Origin: Pseudomonas sp. NFIX28
GTDB lineage: Bacteria > Pseudomonadota > Gammaproteobacteria > Pseudomonadales > Pseudomonadaceae
Assembly (NCBI RefSeq): GCF_900107395.1
Contig: NZ_FNPW01000019.1
Location: forward strand, 1-64,000
DNA: 64,000 bases
Direction: 5' to 3'
The notes under the pieces were generated by a model. It saw nothing but the letters and a program-made list of their open reading frames with translations. It was not told the origin of the DNA and did not search any database. Shown in pieces: positions 34,138 through 41,377 of the stretch. The translations under genes and the position numbers were made by a program. Numbering within the stretch: position 1 is the first letter of the stretch; every line of letters starts with the position of its first letter.

Positions 34138-34431
34138 TCAAGACGCCCCATGTACCCGCGCCGTCATGTCCAGCCCCAGTGCACGCATTACCGCCAGCAG
34201 GGTCTTCAGGGTCGGGTTGCCCTTTTCGCTGAACGAGCGGTACAGCTGCTCGCGGGACAGCCCGGTTTCATGGGCCAGCTCAGTCATGCCCTTGGCCCGC
34301 GCCACCACCCCCAGGGCTTTGGCGATGTAGCCGGCATCGCCGGTCTCGAAGGCATCCGCCATGAACAGGGCAATCGCTTGCGGGTCACGCAAGGCCGCGG
34401 CGGGGTCATAGTCAAATAGCGGTTCAGTCAT
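34138..34431 (-). CDS. Antitoxin, HI1420 / HigA-like XRE family
   Basis: A 97-residue HTH antitoxin of the putative addiction-module antidote group (HI1420 type). The helix-turn-helix is visible in MTELAHETGLSREQLYRSFSEKGNPTLKTLLAVMRALG. It neutralises the upstream toxin and probably represses the operon. It starts inside the toxin stop (four-base overlap); the gene order toxin-antitoxin is the usual one for this group and HigBA but opposite to most TA systems. Confidence 0.88.
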   Translation of the reverse strand: MTEPLFDYDPAAALRDPQAIALFMADAFETGDAGYIAKALGVVARAKGMTELAHETGLSREQLYRSFSEKGNPTLKTLLAVMRALGLDMTARVHGAS

Positions 34432-34727
34432 GATCGGCTCCAACGACGGGCCAGGTGTTTGGCCAGTTCGATATCGCGGCTCTGACGAGTTTTGTCGCCG
34501 CCGCACAACAGGATGACGAGTTGCAAGCCGCGCTGCTGGAAGTAAACCCGGTAGCCCGGCCCGTAATGGATGCGCAGCTCACTGACGCCTTCGCCCACCG
34601 GTGACACGTCCCCGGCAAGGCCATTGGCCAGGCGAAAAATCCGCGCAGCAATCAACGCCCTGGCTCTGGAATCCTTGAGCCTGTTTTCCCACTCCATAAA
34701 GGTCGCGGTCTGTTTGATCTCGATCAT
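34428..34727 (-). CDS. Toxin, RelE/ParE superfamily (HI1419 type)
   Basis: A 99-residue toxin of the addiction-killer group. The core includes RIFRLANGLAGDVSPVGEGVSELRIHYGPGYRVYF and the C-terminal LLCGGDKTRQSRDIELAKHLA, matching the HI1419 family. Expected activity is mRNA cleavage on ribosomes, inferred from superfamily. The ATG lies seven bases from a 20-base palindrome that is probably its operator. It is cotranscribed with the antitoxin. Confidence 0.88.
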   Translation of the reverse strand: MIEIKQTATFMEWENRLKDSRARALIAARIFRLANGLAGDVSPVGEGVSELRIHYGPGYRVYFQQRGLQLVILLCGGDKTRQSRDIELAKHLARRWSRS

Positions 34728-34734
34728 TCCGCAA

Positions 34735-34754
34735 CTGTAGTTTCAAGACTACAG
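34735..34754 (-). promoter_or_regulatory. Palindromic operator of the toxin-antitoxin operon
   Basis: CTGTAGT, six bases, ACTACAG: an inverted repeat with 7-bp arms placed directly upstream of the toxin start, where the HTH antitoxin would bind and repress. Confidence 0.6.
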
Positions 34755-34898
34755 CATTTGAAAGCGTATTTGTATTGCAAAGCACTGCCAACGCACAGGC
34801 GGATAGCGATCCGGGCCACAGCGTGTTGAAATCGAGCACTCGGCCATCAACCTGATGTCTCAACGGCTCAATGTCTTAACTTCTGTAAGGACGTCCCC

Positions 34899-35348
34899 AT
34901 GAGAAAGCTGTTCCCCCTGCTGCTCCTCGCCGCGGCTTTCCATCAACCCCTCGCCCTCGCCGACTGTGCCAGCTCGCCCAAACCGGTGGCCGAGGCTTTC
35001 TATAGCTGGTACCTGCAGAGTTTCAGCAACGAAAAAGACCCGATCACCGATGACCTGCCGCACCTGCAGCAGTACGTCACGCAAGCGCTGATCGAACGGA
35101 TCAAGAAGCAGATGAGCAGCCCCGAGGGCCTGGAAGAGGATTATTTCCTCAAGACCCAGGACTACATGGATGAGTGGCTGACCCAGATCAAGGTCAGTGA
35201 ACCGCAGGTGCAAGGCACCTCGGCGCGCGAGTCGGTGACCCTGGGCGATACGCCGGATACCACGCAGATCGTCGACCTGCTGCTGGTCAAGGATAAAGGC
35301 TGCTGGAAGATCAACGAGGTGCTGGCCACCACGGATCAGAGCGAGTGA
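34899..35348 (+). CDS. Secreted DUF3828-family protein
   Basis: A 149-residue exported protein. The signal peptide MRKLFPLLLLAAAFHQPLALA precedes DCASSPKPVAEAFYSWYLQ, which starts the DUF3828 domain. Conserved-looking pieces include the charged middle and the final DKGCWKINEVL. Two cysteines (in DCASS and GCW) could form a disulfide. Function is unknown; related folds occur in lysozyme-inhibitor or immunity-like proteins. It stands alone between the toxin-antitoxin pair and the oxidoreductase. Confidence 0.75.
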   Translation: MRKLFPLLLLAAAFHQPLALADCASSPKPVAEAFYSWYLQSFSNEKDPITDDLPHLQQYVTQALIERIKKQMSSPEGLEEDYFLKTQDYMDEWLTQIKVSEPQVQGTSARESVTLGDTPDTTQIVDLLLVKDKGCWKINEVLATTDQSE

Positions 35349-35372
35349 TCCGCGGCGACCGGCGAGGCAAAA

Positions 35373-36377
35373 TCAGATATCGAGAATGATCTTGCCGAAG
35401 TGCTGGTTGCTTTCCTGGTAGCCGAAGGCATCGGCCATCGCGTCCAGGGCGAAGTGCTTGTCGAGAATCGGATGCATGCCGTTGGCGTCGATCGCGCGGA
35501 TCATGTCCTGCTGCTGCCGGCGGCTGCCCACCAGCACGCCTTGCAGGCGCAGTTGCTTGACCAGCGCGGTGACGATCGGGAACTCGCCGGCAACCCCGGT
35601 CAGGATACCGATCACCGAGATGTGGCCACCGGCCCGCGCGGCAATCATCGACTGCTCGAGAGTCGACGGGCCACCCACTTCGATCACGTGGTCGACACCA
35701 CGGCCGGCGGTGAGCTTCTGCACGGTTTCACCCCAGGTCGGGTCCTGGCGGTAGTTGATCAGGTGGTCGGCGCCGAGGGCCTTCAGGCGCTCCAGCTTGG
35801 CATCGCTGGACGAGGTGGCGATCACGGTGGCGCCGAGCATCTTGGCGAATTGCAGGGCGAAGATCGACACACCGCCGGTGCCTTGCACCAGCACGGTATC
35901 GCCGGCGGTCACGCGGCCGTCATCCACCAGCGCGCGCCAGGCAGTGAGACCGGCGGTGGTCAGGGTCGCCGCTTCGGCGTGGCTCCAGCCCTTGGGCGCG
36001 CGGGTGAAGGAGGTGGCGCGGGCGGTGACGACTTCCCGGGCGTAACCATCCACACCATCGCCCGGCACCGTGGCAAAGCCCACGACATTGGGCCGGCCGT
36101 CCAGCCATTCTGGGAAGAAGGTGCTGACCACCGAGTCGCCGACGGCGAATTCACTGACACCCTCGCCCACCGCTACCACTTCACCGGCGCCATCGGCCAT
36201 GGGGATGCGCGACTCAGTCGGGCCCCACATGCCGCTGACCACCGCGAAATCGTGGTAGTTGAGGGAGCTGGCGCGCAGGCGCACGGTGATTTCGCCCGCC
36301 TGTGGCGCCGCGGCCGGAGCCTCGCCGACCACTACTTTGTCGTAGCCACCACCGGGTTGTACGTAGATTGCTTTCAT
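35373..36377 (-). CDS. Zinc-type MDR alcohol dehydrogenase-like oxidoreductase
   Basis: A 334-residue medium-chain dehydrogenase/reductase. The N-terminal catalytic fold (SLNYHDFAVVSGMWG, PMADGAGEVVAVGEG) and the NADPH-binding loop VLVQGTGGVSIFALQFAKMLGA are clear. The usual catalytic-zinc Cys is replaced by Asn-Tyr-His, so it is probably of the quinone-reductase-like branch. It follows an arsR gene; an operator-like palindrome lies 26 bases upstream. Substrate unknown, possibly a reactive electrophile. Confidence 0.85.
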   Translation of the reverse strand: MKAIYVQPGGGYDKVVVGEAPAAAPQAGEITVRLRASSLNYHDFAVVSGMWGPTESRIPMADGAGEVVAVGEGVSEFAVGDSVVSTFFPEWLDGRPNVVGFATVPGDGVDGYAREVVTARATSFTRAPKGWSHAEAATLTTAGLTAWRALVDDGRVTAGDTVLVQGTGGVSIFALQFAKMLGATVIATSSSDAKLERLKALGADHLINYRQDPTWGETVQKLTAGRGVDHVIEVGGPSTLEQSMIAARAGGHISVIGILTGVAGEFPIVTALVKQLRLQGVLVGSRRQQQDMIRAIDANGMHPILDKHFALDAMADAFGYQESNQHFGKIILDI

Positions 36378-36402
36378 GAACAGATCCTCCTGGGTTGCCT
36401 TT

Positions 36403-36430
36403 CATTTCGAAAAATAACGAAATGTTCAAG
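36403..36430 (-). promoter_or_regulatory. ArsR-type operator upstream of the oxidoreductase
   Basis: Palindrome CATTTCG-N8-CGAAATG (36403-36424) overlapping a 14-base word ACGAAATGTTCAAG (36417-36430) that recurs exactly upstream of the arsR gene. This shared word marks the probable binding site of the adjacent repressor. Confidence 0.6.
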
Positions 36431-36439
36431 TAAAAAAAC

Positions 36440-36739
36440 TCAGAGTTCGCGCTTCAGTTGCTCGGCAAAGGCCGCAAGGGCCGCTTCGTTACGGCGAAAA
36501 TAGGTCCATTTGCCAATGCGCGTGGCCTCGACCAGGCCGGCCTGCTGCAGGATCGCCAGATGGCTGGAGGTGCTGGACGCCGAAAGCCCGGCCTTGTGCT
36601 GCAGATGAGTCATGCAGATACCGATTTCTTTCGGCGCATCATGCCCCTGGGGCGGAAAGTTGCCTTCCGGGTCCTTCAGCCATTCGAGCATCTGCATACG
36701 GATGTCGCTGGCCAACGCTTTGATTTGGTCGATGAGCAT
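36440..36739 (-). CDS. ArsR/SmtB-family transcriptional regulator
   Basis: A 99-residue winged-helix repressor. The DNA-recognition helix lies in LSASSTSSHLAILQQAGLVEATRIGKWTYFRRNE, and the N-terminus has IRMQMLEWLKDP. It carries two cysteine-free candidate metal regions only and so may sense an organic or redox signal rather than metal. It is transcribed before the oxidoreductase and shares an upstream 14-base word with it, arguing for autoregulation. Confidence 0.88.
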   Translation of the reverse strand: MLIDQIKALASDIRMQMLEWLKDPEGNFPPQGHDAPKEIGICMTHLQHKAGLSASSTSSHLAILQQAGLVEATRIGKWTYFRRNEAALAAFAEQLKREL

Positions 36740-36761
36740 GGCGAGGATATTACGGACTTTT

Positions 36762-36775
36762 ACGAAATGTTCAAG
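36762..36775 (-). promoter_or_regulatory. Second copy of the ArsR operator word
   Basis: ACGAAATGTTCAAG, identical to 36417-36430, 22 bases upstream of the arsR start. Confidence 0.55.
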
Positions 36776-36805
36776 ATCCGAGCAATATCCCCACCCGCCC
36801 TCCTA

Positions 36806-37885
36806 TTACTTGCTCTCGACGATCGGCCCCGGCGCTTTCTCCTGGGTCATCAGGTCATCGTTCCACTGCCCCTGCACCTTGACCTGGGCCAGGGCCCCCA
36901 GCTCCATGGCTTCGATCAGGTTGTGGCTGAGATAAACGTAGGTTCCCGGCTGCTTGAAGGTGTACAGCGCCGCCACCGCGGAACCACCGGGGATAAACCA
37001 GGTTTCCATGTTGCGTTGCGGTGGGTTGGCGAATTTGCCGGTGGTCCAGACCCAGTCGCCATGGCCGCCGATCAGGTGCGGACGGCTGTCGCGGTTGGCC
37101 TGGGAGTGGATGAACAGCACGCTTTCACCGACCTTGGAGGTCAGCGCATTGGCTCCGGTCAGGGCCCCGACACGGCCGTTGAACACCACATGGCTCGGGG
37201 TCAGGGTGCGCATGACCGCGCGGGTGTCCTGGTAGCTGGACGCCAGGTCCGGGTAATCCTTGTAGCGGCCGTCCTTGTCCTTGGGGATATACAGGTCAGA
37301 CTCGCCAATGGTGTAGACGCGGTCGTAATGCAGGGGCTTGCCCTGAGGATCGCGCAGGCCGTCACGCGGCAGGACCATCAGCGCGCCGTTCATGCCCGAC
37401 ACCACGTGCCACGGCACCATGCCTTGCGGCGCGCAGTGATAGACAAAGGTGCCGCTGCGGTCGGCCTTGAAGCGCAGCACCACTTCCTGCCCCGGCACCA
37501 CCTGGGTCAGCTCCGCCCCACCCAGGGCGCCGGTGGCCGCGTGGAAGTCGACGTTGTGGGGCATGCTGTTGGTCGCCGGATTCACCAGCGTCAGCTCCAC
37601 ATAATCCCCTTCGTGCACCACCAGGGTCGGGCCAGGCATGGAGCCATTGAAGGTCATGGCCTGCAGCGTGGTGCCCTGGTCGTCGACGACCATTTTTTTC
37701 TCTTCGATACTCATGCGGAACTGCACCACCTTGGGCGGCCCGCTGACTGCCTGCTCATGAGGATGAACCAGCGGCGGTGCGACCAGGTCGACCCTCACCC
37801 GCTGCAAACCTTCTGCCCCACCGGCCAGCGCCAGGCTGCTGGCAAGCAGCACCCAGGCCCCCAATACACTTCGAAAAACACTCAT
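36806..37885 (-). CDS. nirK: Copper-containing nitrite reductase
   Basis: Periplasmic trimeric enzyme reducing nitrite to nitric oxide. The 359-residue protein has a signal peptide (cleaved near ALAGG) and two cupredoxin domains. Type 1 copper ligands are H110, C151, H160 and M165 (MPHN, HCAPQGMVPWH, SGM). Type 2 copper uses H115 and H150 plus a histidine in the second domain; LIGGHGDW supplies the catalytic His and YLSHNLIEA another ligand. No nor, nos, narK or nirV gene is adjacent. The start at 37885 gives a proper signal peptide. An ANR-like box lies 61 bases upstream. Confidence 0.93.
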   Translation of the reverse strand: MSVFRSVLGAWVLLASSLALAGGAEGLQRVRVDLVAPPLVHPHEQAVSGPPKVVQFRMSIEEKKMVVDDQGTTLQAMTFNGSMPGPTLVVHEGDYVELTLVNPATNSMPHNVDFHAATGALGGAELTQVVPGQEVVLRFKADRSGTFVYHCAPQGMVPWHVVSGMNGALMVLPRDGLRDPQGKPLHYDRVYTIGESDLYIPKDKDGRYKDYPDLASSYQDTRAVMRTLTPSHVVFNGRVGALTGANALTSKVGESVLFIHSQANRDSRPHLIGGHGDWVWTTGKFANPPQRNMETWFIPGGSAVAALYTFKQPGTYVYLSHNLIEAMELGALAQVKVQGQWNDDLMTQEKAPGPIVESK

Positions 37886-37945
37886 TGCAGCTTCTCCTTG
37901 CCAATCAACGATGGGGCATTGCAAGGCAAGTGCACGCAATTTTCC

Positions 37946-37959
37946 TTGTCGTAAAGCAA
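37946..37959 (-). promoter_or_regulatory. Possible ANR/DNR box upstream of nirK
   Basis: On the minus strand TTGCTTTACGACAA matches seven of ten fixed positions of TTGAT-N4-ATCAA. Centred at -41.5 it would set transcription start near 37911, leaving a 26-base leader with an AAGGAG. The match is moderate. Confidence 0.4.
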
Positions 37960-38109
37960 GAAATGGCGACAGAAGGTCGGCCACACGACCGGCCCCTGAT
38001 CCAGAGCAGAAAATCGACCTCCGGACCGCTTGGCGACCGCCGCTCATTTGCCCCAAACCCCCATGTCTGCTAGTGTCGCGCCGGTTTAACGTCAACCGGG
38101 ATAGCCGCC

Positions 38110-38352
38110 ATGGCCCGCAAAAAAGCTGCCTTAGATTTCGAACAATCCCTCGCCGACCTGCAAACGCTGGTCGAGCGTCTGGAGAACGGCGAGCTGTCGC
38201 TGGAAGACTCGTTGACCGCCTTCGAGCAAGGCATTGGCCTGACCCGCGATTGCCAGGCGGCGCTGGCCCAGGCCGAGCAGAAGGTGCAGATCCTGCTGGA
38301 GCGCGATGGCGAACTGGCCGAAGAACCCTTCGACGCGGAACAGCCAGAATGA
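38110..38352 (+). CDS. xseB: Exodeoxyribonuclease VII small subunit
   Basis: An 80-residue coiled-coil subunit that assembles on XseA to degrade single-stranded DNA. The family pattern FEQSLADLQTLVERLENGELSLEDSLTAFEQGIGL is complete. It overlaps the ispA start (ATGA), the standard xseB-ispA-dxs order; xseA is elsewhere. Confidence 0.96.
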   Translation: MARKKAALDFEQSLADLQTLVERLENGELSLEDSLTAFEQGIGLTRDCQAALAQAEQKVQILLERDGELAEEPFDAEQPE

Positions 38353-39236
38353 TCGCGGCCTATCAGGCCAGCAGTCAGGCCCGGGTCAATGCTGCACTGG
38401 AAACCCTGTTCCTCGCGCCGAGCCCGGAGCTGGCCCGTCTTTACGAGGCCATGCGCTACAGCGTGATGAACGGCGGCAAGCGTGTGCGCCCGTTGCTGGC
38501 CTACGCCGCCTGCGAAGCCCTCGGTGCTCACCCGGAACAGGCCAACGGCGCGGCTTGCGCGGTGGAACTGATCCACGCTTATTCCCTGGTGCACGACGAT
38601 TTGCCGGCGATGGACGACGACGATCTGCGTCGCGGCCAGCCGACCACCCACAAAGCCTTCGATGAAGCCTGCGCGATTCTTGCCGGCGACGGTTTGCAGA
38701 GCCTGGCCTTCAGCGCCCTGCTCGACCCGCGCCTGAGCGATTCGAGCGCCGAGATCCGCCTGCAGATGGTCAGCGCCCTGGCGCTGGCGGCGGGCCCGGC
38801 GGGCATGGTCGGCGGCCAGGCCATCGACCTTGGCTCGGTCGGCGTCAAGCTCGACCAGAAAGCCCTGGAATACATGCATCGGCACAAGACCGGCGCGCTG
38901 ATCGAAGCCAGCGTCAAGCTCGGCGCCCTGGCCAGCGGCCGGGCCGAGAAAGACGAGCTCAAATCCTTGCAAAGCTATGCCCAGGCCATCGGCCTGGCGT
39001 TCCAGGTGCAGGACGACATTCTCGACGTGGAAAGCGATACCGCGACCCTTGGCAAGCGCCAGGGTGCCGACATCGCCCGGGACAAACCGACCTACCCGGC
39101 CCTGCTCGGCCTGGAAGCGGCCAAGGTTTATGCCCTGGAGTTGCGCGATCAGGCCCTGCACGCGCTGCGACCCTTTGACGCTGCCGCCGAGCCCCTGCGG
39201 GAGCTGGCGCGTTATATCGTCGATCGACGCAGCTGA
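38349..39236 (+). CDS. ispA: Farnesyl diphosphate synthase
   Basis: Makes farnesyl diphosphate from IPP and DMAPP. The 295-residue prenyltransferase has the first Asp-rich motif DDLPAMDDDD, the GGKRVRPLL site and the second motif DDILD in QVQDDILDVE. The start at 38349 overlaps xseB by four bases; a much longer frame upstream is not coding. It is followed after 111 bases by dxs, linking two steps of isoprenoid supply. Confidence 0.96.
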   Translation: MIAAYQASSQARVNAALETLFLAPSPELARLYEAMRYSVMNGGKRVRPLLAYAACEALGAHPEQANGAACAVELIHAYSLVHDDLPAMDDDDLRRGQPTTHKAFDEACAILAGDGLQSLAFSALLDPRLSDSSAEIRLQMVSALALAAGPAGMVGGQAIDLGSVGVKLDQKALEYMHRHKTGALIEASVKLGALASGRAEKDELKSLQSYAQAIGLAFQVQDDILDVESDTATLGKRQGADIARDKPTYPALLGLEAAKVYALELRDQALHALRPFDAAAEPLRELARYIVDRRS

Positions 39237-39347
39237 TCGCCCCCGGCGCGGCAGACCGCATATCGGCCAAGTTCCGCGCTCTGCGTGGGCAGCTTGCGAT
39301 GCATAAGGTAAACTGCCGCCTCTTTTATACCTATAACGATTCGCCTG

Positions 39348-41246
39348 ATGCCCACGACGTTTCATGAGATTCCCCGCAAGCGCCCGACCACGCCCCTGCT
39401 CGACCGTGCCAACACGCCGGACGGCCTGCGCCGGTTAGGCGAAGCCGAGCTGGAAACCCTGGCCGATGAGTTGCGCCTGGAATTGCTCTACACGGTCGGC
39501 CAGACCGGTGGGCATTTCGGTGCCGGCCTGGGCGTCATCGAGCTGACCATCGCGCTGCATTACGTCTTCGACACGCCGGACGACCGCCTGGTGTGGGACG
39601 TGGGTCATCAGGCTTATCCGCACAAGATCCTCACCGGTCGCCGCGAGCGCATGGCCAGCCTGCGCCAGAAGGACGGCCTGGCCGCCTTCCCGCGGCGCTC
39701 CGAGAGCGAGTACGACACCTTTGGCGTCGGCCATTCCAGCACCTCGATCAGCGCCGCGCTGGGCATGGCGATCGCCGCCCGCCTGCAAAACAGCGATCGC
39801 AAGGCCATTGCCGTGATCGGCGACGGCGCCCTGACCGCAGGCATGGCCTTCGAGGCGCTGAACCACGCGCCGGAAGTGGACGCCAACATGCTGGTGATCC
39901 TCAACGACAACGACATGTCGATCTCGCGCAATGTCGGCGGCCTGTCCAACTACCTGGCCAAGATCCTCTCCAGCCGCACTTACGCCAGCATGCGCGAAGG
40001 CAGCAAGAAGGTGCTGTCGCGCCTGCCCGGCGCCTGGGAAATCGCCCGCCGCACCGAAGAATACGCCAAGGGCATGCTGGTTCCCGGCACCCTGTTCGAA
40101 GAGCTGGGCTGGAACTACATCGGCCCGATCGACGGCCACGACCTGCCGACCCTGATCGCCACCCTGCGCAACATGCGCGATCTCAAGGGCCCGCAGTTCC
40201 TGCATGTGGTGACCAAGAAAGGCAAAGGCTTCGCCCCAGCCGAAGTCGACCCGATCGGCTACCACGCCATCACCAAGCTCGATCCCCTGGACAGCCCTGC
40301 CGCCGCGCCGAAAAAAGCCGGCGGGCCGAAGTACTCCGGTGTATTCGGCGAATGGCTGTGCGACATGGCCGCCGAAGACCCGCGCCTGGTGGGTATTACC
40401 CCGGCGATGAAGGAAGGCTCGGACCTGGTGGCCTTCAGCGAACGCTTCCCGCTGCGCTATTTCGATGTGGCGATTGCCGAGCAGCACGCCGTGACCCTGG
40501 CGGCCGGCATGGCCTGCGAAGGCGCCAAGCCGGTGGTGGCGATCTATTCGACCTTCCTGCAGCGCGGCTACGACCAGTTGGTCCACGACGTGGCGGTGCA
40601 GAACCTCGACGTGCTGTTCGCCATCGACCGTGCCGGCCTGGTGGGCGAAGACGGTCCGACCCACGCCGGCAGCTTCGACCTGTCGTTCCTGCGCTGCATC
40701 CCCGGCATGCTGGTGATGACCCCGAGCGACGAGAACGAACTGCGCAAGATGCTCAGCACCGGCTACCTGTACAACGGCCCGGCCGCCGTGCGTTACCCGC
40801 GCGGTACCGGCCCGAACACCAGCATCGAGAAAGACCTGCAACCGATCGAGATCGGCAAGGGCGTGGTTCGCCGCCAGGGCAACAAGGTCGCCCTGCTGGT
40901 GTTTGGCGTGCAACTGGCCGAGGCGCTGAAAGTCGCCGAAAAGCTGGATGCGACGGTGGTCGACATGCGTTTCGTCAAACCGCTGGATGAAACCCTGGTG
41001 TGCGTGATCGCCGCCAGCCACGAGCTGCTGGTGACGATTGAAGAGAACGCCATCATGGGCGGCGCCGGTGGCGCGGTCGGCGAGTTGCTGGCGCGTGAAG
41101 CGATCCTCAAGCCGATCCTGCACCTGGGCCTGCCGGACCTCTACGTCGAGCACGCCAAGCCAGCGCAGATGCTCGCCGAATGCGGCCTGGACGAAGCCGG
41201 TATCGAAGCCGCCGTACGGGCACGCCTGCAACGGCTCGGCCTGTAA
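39348..41246 (+). CDS. dxs: 1-deoxy-D-xylulose-5-phosphate synthase
   Basis: Thiamine-diphosphate enzyme starting the MEP pathway from pyruvate and glyceraldehyde-3-phosphate. Its 632 residues are standard. The TPP/Mg motif GDGALTAGMAFEALN, HVVTKKGKGFAPAE and the transketolase-like C-terminal domain (VEHAKP near the end) are present. It closes the xseB-ispA-dxs unit. A REPIN follows immediately after the stop. Confidence 0.97.
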   Translation: MPTTFHEIPRKRPTTPLLDRANTPDGLRRLGEAELETLADELRLELLYTVGQTGGHFGAGLGVIELTIALHYVFDTPDDRLVWDVGHQAYPHKILTGRRERMASLRQKDGLAAFPRRSESEYDTFGVGHSSTSISAALGMAIAARLQNSDRKAIAVIGDGALTAGMAFEALNHAPEVDANMLVILNDNDMSISRNVGGLSNYLAKILSSRTYASMREGSKKVLSRLPGAWEIARRTEEYAKGMLVPGTLFEELGWNYIGPIDGHDLPTLIATLRNMRDLKGPQFLHVVTKKGKGFAPAEVDPIGYHAITKLDPLDSPAAAPKKAGGPKYSGVFGEWLCDMAAEDPRLVGITPAMKEGSDLVAFSERFPLRYFDVAIAEQHAVTLAAGMACEGAKPVVAIYSTFLQRGYDQLVHDVAVQNLDVLFAIDRAGLVGEDGPTHAGSFDLSFLRCIPGMLVMTPSDENELRKMLSTGYLYNGPAAVRYPRGTGPNTSIEKDLQPIEIGKGVVRRQGNKVALLVFGVQLAEALKVAEKLDATVVDMRFVKPLDETLVCVIAASHELLVTIEENAIMGGAGGAVGELLAREAILKPILHLGLPDLYVEHAKPAQMLAECGLDEAGIEAAVRARLQRLGL

Positions 41247-41248
41247 CC

Positions 41249-41342
41249 TGTAGCCGCTGCCGCAGGCTGCGATCGCCCCCGAAAGGGGGCGTTGCTTTTG
41301 AGGTCCCTGGAAGGTCCTACGGACCTTATCGCAGCCTGCGGT
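41249..41342. repeat. REPIN (truncated right arm), TGTAGCCGCTGCCGCAGG class
   Basis: Begins three bases after the dxs stop. The right arm stops at ATCGCAGCCTGCGG, the usual last dozen bases being absent before the btuB leader. It occupies most of the 131 bases between dxs and btuB. Confidence 0.78.
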
Positions 41343-41377
41343 TTTTCCTCGCATGCTCCATTCGCAACAGATTGCCG

